Origin: Agreia sp. PsM10
GTDB lineage: Bacteria; Actinomycetota; Actinomycetes; Actinomycetales; Microbacteriaceae
Direction of reading: 5' to 3'
Assembly: GCF_030433855.1 (NCBI RefSeq)
Contig: NZ_JARUXC010000017.1
Coordinates: 1 to 64,000 of the forward strand
DNA length: 64,000 nt
Notes under the pieces: generated by a model
Database searches by the model: none
What the model saw: only the letters and a program-made list of their open reading frames with translations
Told to the model about the DNA's origin: nothing
Part shown: one piece after another, positions 8,018-15,798 of the stretch
How the letters are laid out: each line of letters opens with the position of its first letter
Numbering within the stretch: position 1 is the first letter of the stretch
Position numbers and translations under genes: made by a program

Positions 8018-9496
8018 CTAGATGACGGGCGACTCGGTGTCGGCCGCGGCGGCGGGCGCCGCCGTGGTGCGCGCACCAGCGCCCTGGGTGCCAGCGCCCT
8101 GGGTGCCCGTGCCCTGGGTCGAGCGGGCGACCATGCCGCCGCCGAGCCCCGCGAGCAGTGCGCTGAGGTCGAGGCCCGTGGCCTGCTTGATGACCTCGGG
8201 CAGCTCGGTCATGTTCTGCGCGACGGACTTCGTGAGCGCGCTCGCGCCGTCGGTCGAGATGATCGAGATGTTGTCGACGTTCGACAGCGGCTCGGCCATG
8301 CGGCGGGCGACCTCAGGAAGGGCATCGATGGCGCGCGATGCGAGGGCCTCGCGGCTGAGCAGGTTCTGCGCCTCGGCGAGAGCCTTGACCGCGGCGGCCT
8401 CGGCCTCACCCTTGGCCCGCGTGGCGGCGGCGTTGGCGGTACCGAGGGCGGTGATCGACTCCGCCTCGTTGACGGCGGCCGTGCGGGCCGCTTCTGCCGT
8501 CTGCTGACGACGGTAGACCTCGACGTCGACGGATGCCTTCTCGGTATCGCGATCGGCCTGGGCCTTCTGCACCGCGGCGTAGGCCGCGGCCTCGGCGGGC
8601 TGGCGGACCTCGATGTTGAGTCGCTGCTCGGCGACCTTGGCCTGCTCGGCCACGGCCTCGCGCTCCTTGCCGGCGACGAAGGTGGCCTGCTCGGCGCGGG
8701 CCAGCTCACCCGCGGCGTCGGCCTCGGCGTTGGCGCGCTCGGTGTCGGCCTTGATGGCGGCGACGCGCAGGTCGAGCTCGCGCTGGCGCTCGGCCGTGAG
8801 CTGCTCGTTCTCGATGCGGGAGAGGGCCGCGGCTCGCACGGTCTCGGCCTCGCGCACCTCGGCGATCTGACGGGCCTGGGCGGCCTCGGCGCGACCACGG
8901 TCGGCGAGGTAGGTCGAGCCGGGCGTCTCGATCTCGCGGATGTTCAGGGTCTCGATCTGCAGGCCCAGCTCGGCGAGCTCGCCCTTGGTCTCGGTGACCG
9001 CGTCCTGCGCCAGCTGAGCGAAGCTCTTGACGAGCTCGTCGACGGCCCGGCCGCCGATGAGGCCACGCAACGAACCTTCGAGCGACTGCTGCACGATCTC
9101 GGGAAGCTTCGCCTGCTGCAGCAGGTAGCGCTGGGCGGCGCGACGAACGCCGTCCTCGCTGCCGGTGACCTTGAAGTTGACCGTGGCCTTCACCGAGGTG
9201 CGGATGAAGTTGCTGTCGATCGCTGTGACATCGACCGAGGTCTGGTACTGCTCGAGCGAGAGCTTGAAGCCCTCCTGGAAGATGGGCCAGATGAACGTGC
9301 GGCCGCCGATGATGACCTTCTGCGGCGACGTGATGCCTTCTGCGGCACCCTTGGCGGCGCCGCGGCCGACCACGATGAGCGCCTGGTTCGGCGGAACGCG
9401 GCGGATGCGGCTGGCGATGAAGCCGAGCAACGCCACGATGATGACGATGACGACGACCACCGAGACGATGGACGTGTTGCTGCTGATGAAGTCCAT
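8018..9496 (-). CDS. floT: Flotillin family protein (SPFH domain)
   Basis: 492-residue flotillin. An N-terminal membrane segment (about 9-28) is followed by the SPFH/band 7 domain (about 30-190) and a long Ala/Glu-rich coiled coil (about 200-360) with EAE-type repeats, the usual flotillin plan. Flotillins scaffold membrane microdomains and affect signalling, secretion and cell shape. The C-terminus is a Gly/Thr/Gln/Ala tail with near-identical TQGAG units coded by short direct DNA repeats. The NfeD-like partner gene lies just upstream in the same direction (34 bp), as in the yuaF-floT pair of Bacillus. Confidence 0.92.
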   Translation of the reverse strand: MDFISSNTSIVSVVVVIVIIVALLGFIASRIRRVPPNQALIVVGRGAAKGAAEGITSPQKVIIGGRTFIWPIFQEGFKLSLEQYQTSVDVTAIDSNFIRTSVKATVNFKVTGSEDGVRRAAQRYLLQQAKLPEIVQQSLEGSLRGLIGGRAVDELVKSFAQLAQDAVTETKGELAELGLQIETLNIREIETPGSTYLADRGRAEAAQARQIAEVREAETVRAAALSRIENEQLTAERQRELDLRVAAIKADTERANAEADAAGELARAEQATFVAGKEREAVAEQAKVAEQRLNIEVRQPAEAAAYAAVQKAQADRDTEKASVDVEVYRRQQTAEAARTAAVNEAESITALGTANAAATRAKGEAEAAAVKALAEAQNLLSREALASRAIDALPEVARRMAEPLSNVDNISIISTDGASALTKSVAQNMTELPEVIKQATGLDLSALLAGLGGGMVARSTQGTGTQGAGTQGAGARTTAAPAAAADTESPVI

Positions 9497-9530
9497 GTAC
9501 TGGGCTTCCTCTCTGTAGGGGACTGTGGCT

Positions 9531-10019
9531 CTAGGGGGCGGCGCCGTCTTCGACGACGGCCACGACCCTGACGCGGTAGCCGTCTTCTTCGACGACCCGG
9601 ATGCGCGTCTGCGCCGCGAGGGTCGCGTCGCTGACGGCGGGTCGCCGTTCGAGCTCGCGCACGTCGTCGAGGTTCACCTCTCCGCCGGCGGGGCCGGTGG
9701 TCACGGTGGTGACGCCGACGAGGCCGACGGGAGAGTAGTGACCGCCGCTCTCCTGCTTGGCGATGTGGCTGACGAACAGCTGGATGGCCACGAGGGCGAC
9801 GAGAGCGAGCGCCACGGCGATGACGTACGTGAGCCAGGTGGGCAGGTCGTTCGAGACGGTGATGATGCCGGCGACCCCGAAGATCGACAGTGCTGCGCCG
9901 ATCGCGATGCCGGAGACGAGGCCGTCGCCCGCCCCGATGAGATCGAGCAGATCGCCGACGATGATGCTCGAGAGCAGCAGAAGCAGGCCGACAGCGCCGA
10001 CGATGAGAAACGGGAGCAT
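9531..10019 (-). CDS. NfeD/YuaF-like membrane protein
   Basis: 162-residue protein with about three membrane helices (about 3-25, 35-52, 63-85) and a C-terminal soluble beta-barrel (about 95-155, OB-like) beginning SPVGLVGVTTVTTGPAGG, which matches the NfeD fold. NfeD proteins accompany SPFH proteins and probably help place them in membrane domains. The ATG at 10019 has AAAGGTG upstream. It is followed after 34 bp by the flotillin gene, so the two are very likely one operon. Confidence 0.85.
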   Translation of the reverse strand: MLPFLIVGAVGLLLLLSSIIVGDLLDLIGAGDGLVSGIAIGAALSIFGVAGIITVSNDLPTWLTYVIAVALALVALVAIQLFVSHIAKQESGGHYSPVGLVGVTTVTTGPAGGEVNLDDVRELERRPAVSDATLAAQTRIRVVEEDGYRVRVVAVVEDGAAP

Positions 10020-10113
10020 GCGGCACCTTTCGTGTCGAAAGCTCTTCTAGCATGCCCTAACGAGGGGTGCCCTGTCAGGTCTCACGTGCTGCGAGCGAGC
10101 CGACGCCACCGTC

Positions 10114-10380
10114 TCAGTCGTAGACGCGCACCAGCGACCACTCGCGATCGGAGACCGACCAGACCACGTCGAACACGAAGCTCACGCCGAGCTCGTTGGT
10201 GGCCTGGAATCGCCAGCCGCGAACGATCGGAGGGTGCGTGACGCGTGACCACGCGAGGTCTTCGAGGGGGGTGGGCATGTCGCTGACACGCCAGCGCCGC
10301 CCATTCCACACCATGCGGGAGGGCACGTCGTCGTCGACCCAGAGGGTGACCGCTTCGGCCGTGTACGAGATGCTCATCAT
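10114..10380 (-). CDS. Small protein resembling DUF6504, SOS-controlled
   Basis: 88-residue soluble protein. The pattern RMVWNGRRWRVSDM followed by WRFQATNELGVSFVFDV and a C-terminal REWSLVRVYD resembles the DUF6504 family of actinobacteria, whose members I recall near Y-family polymerase genes. The similarity is from memory and was not searched. A LexA-type SOS box sits 12 bp upstream of the start, supporting a role in DNA-damage tolerance. No polymerase gene is nearby, so this copy is an orphan. ATG codons at 10380 and 10377 are both possible starts. Confidence 0.7.
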   Translation of the reverse strand: MMSISYTAEAVTLWVDDDVPSRMVWNGRRWRVSDMPTPLEDLAWSRVTHPPIVRGWRFQATNELGVSFVFDVVWSVSDREWSLVRVYD

Positions 10381-10391
10381 GCTCCGATCGT

Positions 10392-10407
10392 TCGAATATA
10401 TGTTCGA
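10392..10407. promoter_or_regulatory. LexA SOS box
   Basis: TCGAATATATGTTCGA matches the actinobacterial LexA consensus TCGAAC-N4-GTTCGA at 11 of 12 fixed positions. It lies immediately upstream of the small gene starting at 10380 on the minus strand, where it would block its promoter. Confidence 0.75.
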
Positions 10408-10561
10408 TAGTGACGAGCATATGCGTGCGTCCGCGACACGCCAAAGATTCGAACGATCCGAATCGAGGCCGTCTTTGTCAAGTCCCAGAATGCCGATTCA
10501 CGATCTTCCCTACAGTTGTCCGGTCTCGCTTCATGGAGGCGCGCGCACCAAGAGAAGAGCA

Positions 10562-10894
10562 ATGGGAAAACTGATCTACGCACGGTCCGAACTCGAGATC
10601 GACATCGCCGACCGGGCGCTCCTGCATCTGCAGCTCGTCATCGGAGCGAAGCTCCGCCGGGGAGAGAGCTTCTTCTTCTCGTGGAAAGAGGACGTCGCGG
10701 TGGGAAGCGGGCGCTCCAGCATCTGGCTCACGCCCGCCCTTCCCCTCTACTTCCGCTTTCACGAGTCGAAGCTCGGCCCGGTGAACAGGGAGTGGATCGA
10801 CCTGCTGGCGGCGTCGTCGAACAGTGGACAGGGCCTCGTCTACACCGAGGAGCCGGGCACGCCGCCGTCGTGGAACCCTCGCGGACACGTGTGA
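10562..10894 (+). CDS. Small conserved Microbacteriaceae-type protein
   Basis: 110-residue protein starting at the ATG at 10562 behind AGAGAAG. The sequence MGKLIYARSELEIDIADRAL, then LHLQLVIGAKLRRGESF and GRSSIWLTPALPLYF, follows a pattern I recognise from small proteins common in Microbacteriaceae, often mislabelled as DNA ligase fragments and now grouped in a DUF family (DUF7882, from memory). There are no catalytic ligase motifs, so the ligase label should not be used. The function is unknown. The basic, compact beta-rich sequence could suit nucleic-acid or protein binding, but that is speculation. Confidence 0.75.
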   Translation: MGKLIYARSELEIDIADRALLHLQLVIGAKLRRGESFFFSWKEDVAVGSGRSSIWLTPALPLYFRFHESKLGPVNREWIDLLAASSNSGQGLVYTEEPGTPPSWNPRGHV

Positions 10895-10994
10895 GCGCAT
10901 TCTCTCTCACGAGACCCGTGCTGCCTAGACCTATTGCGCCCGGCATCGACGACGTAACCTATCCGCGGAGAACGAGCGACAGGAGGTGAGCCGG

Positions 10995-11168
10995 ATGGGT
11001 GCCACGAACGACGACGACGACGTAACGCCGCCGCAGCCCGCGCGACCTCGCCGCTCCCTCAACTCGAAGGCCATTCCTTACGGAACCGAGGAGATGGGGA
11101 CGTTCTTCTCGGACGAGGAGTGGGACTCCGGCTGGGAGATCAACCACACGGTGACCCCGCCTCTCTGA
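10995..11168 (+). CDS. Very small acidic hypothetical protein
   Basis: 57 residues. The ATG at 10995 is preceded by a perfect AGGAGGTGA ribosome site, which supports translation and fixes the start over the GTG at 10986 that lies within that site. The protein begins with an Asp run (NDDDD), has a Pro/Arg-rich middle and ends with FFSDEEWDSGWEINHTV. It has no membrane helix or signal peptide. It is unrecognised. The strong ribosome site suggests abundant expression. Confidence 0.6.
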   Translation: MGATNDDDDVTPPQPARPRRSLNSKAIPYGTEEMGTFFSDEEWDSGWEINHTVTPPL

Positions 11169-11189
11169 CCTGCGTCGGCCCGAGCGGCG

Positions 11190-12242
11190 TCAGATCGAAC
11201 GGGGAGGCGCCGTGCTCTGCCGTTCGATGAGCACGGTGGGAACGATCGTCGCTCCACCGGACGGCCGCGACCCGTCTATCTGGGTGAGGAGCCGCTCGAT
11301 GCACAGTCGCCCTACGGCGCTGAAGTCCTGATGCACCGTCGTCAGCGGCGGCCAGAACGAGCTCGACTCCTCCATGTCGTCGAATCCCACGACGCTGATG
11401 TGCTCGGGAACGGCGAGATCGTTCTCGTGGAACGCGCGCATGAGTCCGAGCGCCATCTGGTCGTTCGCGGCGAACACGGCCGTGACGTCTCGGTTCTCGG
11501 CCAGGGCGAGGCCGTGCTGGTAGCCCGAGTTGGTCGTCCAGTCGCCGACGAGAACGGGCGGTGCCTCGACGCCGGCCTCGGTGAGAGTGCGCAGCCATGA
11601 ATCCCTGCGTCGCGCGGCGGAGTACGACGCCTCGGGTCCGGACACGTGCCAGACCGTGCGATGGCCGAGGTCGAGGAGCAGTCGGGTCGCGTCGCGCGCG
11701 CCGGCCGTCTGATCGGTGTCGACGACGGCATACGTGTCGTCGGCGTCGGAGTCCACGATGACGACCGGCATGCCCGTGGGCAGTGAGATGTCGGCGCGGT
11801 CGAGGATGTGCGATTCGACGATGACGACCACGCCGTCGACGGCCTGTTCGCTCAGCCGGGTGAATGCTCCCAGCAGCTGACCCTGGGTCGGCAGGGCGAT
11901 CGGGATCAGCGTGATGGAGTACCCGGCCTGCGTCGCTGCGGTCGCGATCGCGTCGAGCGTGCGCATGTTGCCGAACGTCGACAGCGTGAACATGATGACG
12001 CCGATCGAATTGAACCGACCTGTCTTAAGCGCGCGGGCGGCGCTGTTCGGCCGATAGCCGATCTGGCTCATCGCCGCGAGGACCCTCTCCTTCGTCGAGG
12101 GCTCGACGTTGTTCAGCCCGTTCGCGACTCTCGATACCGTCTGCGCCGAGACGCCGGCCACGGCTGCGACGTCGGCCATCGAGGGCCCCCGTTGCGGGCG
12201 GGGAAGCTGTTCGGTGACATCGTCGTCGTCTCGAGCGCTCAC
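11190..12242 (-). CDS. LacI-family transcriptional regulator
   Basis: 350-residue sugar-responsive repressor. The N-terminal LacI helix-turn-helix (about 22-70) includes VAGVSAQTVSRVANG and the hinge IGYRPNSAARALKTG. The rest is a periplasmic-binding-protein-like effector domain (about 80-345). I start at the GTG at 12242, which has CGGAG upstream; frames open further upstream pass through the operators. It is divergent from the ABC importer and glycosidase operon. Two identical palindromes lie between, so it almost certainly represses that operon and releases it on binding an arabinose- or galactose-containing saccharide. Confidence 0.92.
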   Translation of the reverse strand: MSARDDDDVTEQLPRPQRGPSMADVAAVAGVSAQTVSRVANGLNNVEPSTKERVLAAMSQIGYRPNSAARALKTGRFNSIGVIMFTLSTFGNMRTLDAIATAATQAGYSITLIPIALPTQGQLLGAFTRLSEQAVDGVVVIVESHILDRADISLPTGMPVVIVDSDADDTYAVVDTDQTAGARDATRLLLDLGHRTVWHVSGPEASYSAARRRDSWLRTLTEAGVEAPPVLVGDWTTNSGYQHGLALAENRDVTAVFAANDQMALGLMRAFHENDLAVPEHISVVGFDDMEESSSFWPPLTTVHQDFSAVGRLCIERLLTQIDGSRPSGGATIVPTVLIERQSTAPPRSI

Positions 12243-12291
12243 TGTTCTCCGATTGTCTGCACGCGACCGGATCACACATCCGCGTGGCATT

Positions 12292-12305
12292 TGTTTACGT
12301 AAACA
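12292..12305. promoter_or_regulatory. LacI-type operator O1
   Basis: TGTTTACGTAAACA, a perfect 14-bp palindrome with the central CG typical of LacI-family operators. An identical site lies 33 bp away. Confidence 0.9.
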
Positions 12306-12324
12306 TGCTAGCGTCATCCCATCG

Positions 12325-12338
12325 TGTTTACGTAAACA
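12325..12338. promoter_or_regulatory. LacI-type operator O2
   Basis: Second perfect copy of TGTTTACGTAAACA, centred 33 bp (about three helical turns) from the first. Both repressor dimers would bind the same DNA face. It lies 65 bp before the first permease start. Confidence 0.9.
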
Positions 12339-12402
12339 TCCGCGCGACGGATGTCAGCGTCTCTCACGCAGAGACTCTCTCTTAGAAGAATGAGAATGTG
12401 AA

Positions 12403-13338
12403 ATGACGACGGTGTCACAGGATCCGACCGCTGCGGTCGCACCACGCCTGGGCAGGCGTCCCGCGCCGCACAAGGCGAAGCGGGACTGGACAGGCTGGAA
12501 GTTCATCGGCCCGTTCATGCTGATCTTCGCCTTCGTGCTGATCGCCCCGGTGGTCTACTCGATCTATCTGAGCTTCTTCAAAGACCAGCTCGTCGGCGGC
12601 AACTCCTTCGTCGGACTCGCCAACTACATCCAGGTGCTGGGAGACCAGAAGTTCTGGGAGTCGCTCGGCCGTGTGTCGATCTTCCTCGTCGTGCAGGTGC
12701 CGATCATGCTGCTGCTCGCACTGTTCGCGGCACTCGCGATCGACAGTGCCCGGCTGCACTTCCCGGCGTTCTTCCGCATCGGCATCTTCCTGCCCTACGC
12801 CGTGCCGGCGGTGGTCGCGACGCTCATGTGGGGGTTCATGTACGGCGTGCGCTTCGGCCTCGTCGCCAACATCAACGACTTCTTCGGCATCTCGCTGCCC
12901 GACCCGCTCTCGAACGCGTGGGTCCTGGCCTCGATCGGCAACATCGTCACGTGGGAGTTCGTCGGCTACAACATGCTGCTCTTCTACGCGGCCCTCCGCG
13001 TCATCCCCACCGACCTCTACGAGGCGGCCGAGCTCGACGGGGCCAACCACTTCCGCGTCATCCGCAGCATCAAACTCCCGGCTCTGCGCCCCGCCATCGT
13101 GATCGGAACCATCTTCTCGATCATCGGCAGCTTCCAGCTGTTCAACGAGCCGAACATCCTGAAGCCCCTGGCGAAGAACACCATCGTCACGTCGTTCACG
13201 CCGAATATGTACGCCTACAACCTGTCGTTCTCAGGTCAGCAGTACAACTACGCGGCCACGATCGCCATCGTCATGGGTGTCGCCACCGCGGTGATCGCCC
13301 TCATCGTGCAAAACCGCGGCTCGCGAAAGGAGGTCTGA
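12403..13338 (+). CDS. ABC sugar transporter permease 1 (MalF/UgpA type)
   Basis: 311-residue inner-membrane permease of a CUT1-type carbohydrate importer, with six predicted helices after a ~35-residue cytoplasmic N-terminus. The EAA loop YEAAELDGANHFRVIRSIKL, which contacts the ATPase, is at about 205-225. It is the first gene of the operon and lies just downstream of the two LacI operators. The second permease follows after 1 bp. No ATPase gene is in the operon, so a shared MsmK-type ATPase encoded elsewhere is likely. Confidence 0.92.
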   Translation: MTTVSQDPTAAVAPRLGRRPAPHKAKRDWTGWKFIGPFMLIFAFVLIAPVVYSIYLSFFKDQLVGGNSFVGLANYIQVLGDQKFWESLGRVSIFLVVQVPIMLLLALFAALAIDSARLHFPAFFRIGIFLPYAVPAVVATLMWGFMYGVRFGLVANINDFFGISLPDPLSNAWVLASIGNIVTWEFVGYNMLLFYAALRVIPTDLYEAAELDGANHFRVIRSIKLPALRPAIVIGTIFSIIGSFQLFNEPNILKPLAKNTIVTSFTPNMYAYNLSFSGQQYNYAATIAIVMGVATAVIALIVQNRGSRKEV

Positions 13339-13339
13339 G

Positions 13340-14290
13340 ATGACCCAGGCCACTGTTACCGCCCCCTCCGCCGCGGCCTCGGCACGCGGCACGCGTTCCA
13401 CGTCGCGAGCGACGAGGCACACCCGCTCCCTCGGGGGCCGAGGCGTGCACCAGCGCCGATCGATCCTGCTCACGATCGTCATGTCCGTGATGGTCGTCTA
13501 CGCCCTCTTCCCCCTGTTCTGGCTGTTCGTCAGCTCCACGAAGACCCAGTCCGAGCTGCTCAGCTCGTTCGGTCTCTGGTTCAGCGGCGACTTCTCGCTG
13601 TTCGACAACATCGCCCAGACGCTCAGCTACGGAAACGGTGAATTCGTTCGCTGGTTCGGCAACACGCTGCTGTACGTCGTCGTCGGCGCCGGCGGTGCGA
13701 CGCTTCTGGCGGCCCTTGGCGGCTACGGGCTGGCCAAGTTCAACTTCCCCGGAAAGAAGGGCGTCTTCGCCGTCGTGCTCGGCGCGGTCGCCATCCCGGG
13801 CACGGCCCTCGCCGTGCCGACCTTCCTGATGTTCAGCCAGCTGGGCCTGACGAACACGCCGTGGTCGATCATCCTGCCGTCGCTGATCAGCCCGTTCGGC
13901 CTGTACCTGATCTGGACCTACGCCCTCGACGCCGTGCCGACCGAGGTGCTCGAGGCCGCGCGCATGGACGGCGCCGGCGAGATGCGCACCTTCTTCACCA
14001 TCTCGCTGCGTCTGCTGACGCCCGGCATCGTCACCGTGCTGCTGTTCACCGTGGTCGCGACGTGGAACAACTACTTCCTGCCCCTGATCATGCTCTCGGA
14101 GCCGACCTGGTATCCCCTCACGGTGGGCCTGAACCAGTGGAACGCACAGTCCCAGACCGTGGGCGGCGACGCGATCTACAACCTGGTCGTCACCGGTTCG
14201 CTGCTCACGATCGTCCCGATCATCGTCGCGTTCCTGTTCCTGCAGAAGTACTGGCAGTCCGGCCTCTCCGCCGGAAGCGTCAAGGCCTGA
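13340..14290 (+). CDS. ABC sugar transporter permease 2 (MalG/UgpE type)
   Basis: 316-residue partner permease with six predicted helices after a ~40-residue basic, Ser/Thr/Ala-rich N-terminus. The EAA loop LEAARMDGAGEMRTFFTISL is at about 210-230. The ATG at 13340 has a strong AAAGGAGG ribosome site inside the end of the preceding gene. With permease 1 it would form the heterodimeric channel for the substrate delivered by the downstream lipoprotein. Confidence 0.92.
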   Translation: MTQATVTAPSAAASARGTRSTSRATRHTRSLGGRGVHQRRSILLTIVMSVMVVYALFPLFWLFVSSTKTQSELLSSFGLWFSGDFSLFDNIAQTLSYGNGEFVRWFGNTLLYVVVGAGGATLLAALGGYGLAKFNFPGKKGVFAVVLGAVAIPGTALAVPTFLMFSQLGLTNTPWSIILPSLISPFGLYLIWTYALDAVPTEVLEAARMDGAGEMRTFFTISLRLLTPGIVTVLLFTVVATWNNYFLPLIMLSEPTWYPLTVGLNQWNAQSQTVGGDAIYNLVVTGSLLTIVPIIVAFLFLQKYWQSGLSAGSVKA

Positions 14291-14370
14291 CCGGCCGGCG
14301 CACCCGCCCCTCGAACCCATCCTCCATCGCACCATCAGTTCAACACCACAAGGAAGTGAAAGGCACACTC

Positions 14371-15723
14371 ATGAAGATTCGCAGCAATAAGGGCCTCCGC
14401 AGAGGCGCGGCGGCGCTCACCGGGGCTCTGGCCCTGGGCCTCGCCCTCTCAGCCTGCTCCTCCGCCGGCGGCGGCGCCGAGACGGGCAACGCAGACGACA
14501 TCGCCAAGGCGCTCGACACCGAGACCACGCTCACGGTGTGGGCCTGGGCTCCCGCCGTCGAGCAGATCGCCAAGGACTTCGAGAAGGAGCACCCGAAGGT
14601 CACCGTCAACGTCGTGAACGCCGGTACCGGCAACGACCAGTACGTGAAGCTGCAGAACGCGATCAAGGCCGGATCGGGCGCGCCCGACGTCGCCCAGATC
14701 GAGTACTACGCGCTGCCGCAGTTCGCGCTCAGCGACTCGCTCGTCGACCTGAAGGACTTCGGCTTCGACTCCTTCGCCGACGAGTACACCGACAGCACCT
14801 GGAACTCGGTCAGCCTCGACGGCGGTGTCTACGCCCTTCCGCAGGACTCCGGCCCCATGGCCCTGTTCTACAACAAGGCGGTCTTCGACCAGTACGGCAT
14901 CGCCGTGCCCACAACCTGGGACGAGTACGTCGCCGCAGCGAAGCAGCTGCACGCCGCAGACCCGACCAAGTACATCACCAACGACACGGGCGACGCCGGC
15001 TTCACGACCAGCATGATCTGGCAGGCAGGCGGCCAGCCCTACAAGACCGAGAACTCCACCGATGTCTCGATCGACCTGCAGGACGAGGGCTCGAAGAAGT
15101 TCGCCGACACCTGGAACCAGCTGGTCGAGGGCGACCTCGTCTCGCCGATCTCGTCGTGGAGCGACGAGTGGTACAAGGGCCTCGCCGACGGCAGCATCGC
15201 CACGCTGACCATCGGTGCCTGGATGCCGGGCAACCTGGAATCCGGAGTCGCGGACGCGGCCGGAGACTGGCGCGTCGCCCCCATGCCGACGTGGGAGCCC
15301 GGAGTGGCCGCCAGCGCCGAGAACGGCGGCGGTGGTGACGCGATCATGAAGCAGAGCAAGAACAAGCTGGCCGCGGCCGGATTCCTGCAGTACATGAACG
15401 AGGGCGAAGGAACCCAGACCTCGATCGACGCCGGCGGATTCCCGTCGACCGTCGCCGACCTCAACAGCGACGAGTTCCTGAACTACGAGAGCGACTACTT
15501 CGGTGGACAGAAGATCAACCAGGTCCTCGTGCAGTCGTCGAAGGACGTCGTGAAGGGATGGCAGTACCTGCCCTTCCAGGTGTACTCGAACAGCATCTTC
15601 AACGACACCGTGGGCAAGGCGTACTCGAGCAAGTCCGACCTCAACGCCGGACTCGAGGCGTGGCAGAAGGCCACGGCCGACTACGGAAACGAGCAGGGCT
15701 TCACCGTCAAGGCGGGCAGCTAG
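14371..15723 (+). CDS. ABC sugar-binding lipoprotein
   Basis: 450-residue extracellular solute-binding protein, family 1. The signal peptide ends in a lipobox LALSAC with the lipidated Cys at residue 29. Mature-protein features such as TTLTVWAWAPAVEQIAKDFEKE and AGSGAPDVAQIEYYALPQF are typical of oligosaccharide-binding proteins. It lies third in the operon, after both permeases and an 80-bp gap, and a strong hairpin follows it. Both features would let it be made in excess over its neighbours. The neighbouring glycosidases suggest arabino- or galacto-oligosaccharides as ligand. Confidence 0.92.
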   Translation: MKIRSNKGLRRGAAALTGALALGLALSACSSAGGGAETGNADDIAKALDTETTLTVWAWAPAVEQIAKDFEKEHPKVTVNVVNAGTGNDQYVKLQNAIKAGSGAPDVAQIEYYALPQFALSDSLVDLKDFGFDSFADEYTDSTWNSVSLDGGVYALPQDSGPMALFYNKAVFDQYGIAVPTTWDEYVAAAKQLHAADPTKYITNDTGDAGFTTSMIWQAGGQPYKTENSTDVSIDLQDEGSKKFADTWNQLVEGDLVSPISSWSDEWYKGLADGSIATLTIGAWMPGNLESGVADAAGDWRVAPMPTWEPGVAASAENGGGGDAIMKQSKNKLAAAGFLQYMNEGEGTQTSIDAGGFPSTVADLNSDEFLNYESDYFGGQKINQVLVQSSKDVVKGWQYLPFQVYSNSIFNDTVGKAYSSKSDLNAGLEAWQKATADYGNEQGFTVKAGS

Positions 15724-15738
15724 CCTCCTGCACCCTCG

Positions 15739-15768
15739 CGGCCCCCGTCAGCCTGCTGGCGGGGGCCG
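15739..15768 (+). terminator. Intra-operon hairpin after binding-protein gene
   Basis: CGGCCCCCGTCA (15739-15750) pairs with TGGCGGGGGCCG (15757-15768) around a 6-nt loop, with one G-U pair, followed by TCTTC. It lies 16 bp after the binding-protein stop and 30 bp before the GH51 gene. It probably causes partial termination or 3'-end protection. Confidence 0.75.
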
Positions 15769-15798
15769 TCTTCACGCACACCTGAAAGAGAAGCTTCC

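Noticed and set aside
10562-10894. ATP-dependent DNA ligase fragment
   Set aside because: Proteins of this type are sometimes labelled this way, but no ligase motif (KxDG or others) is present.
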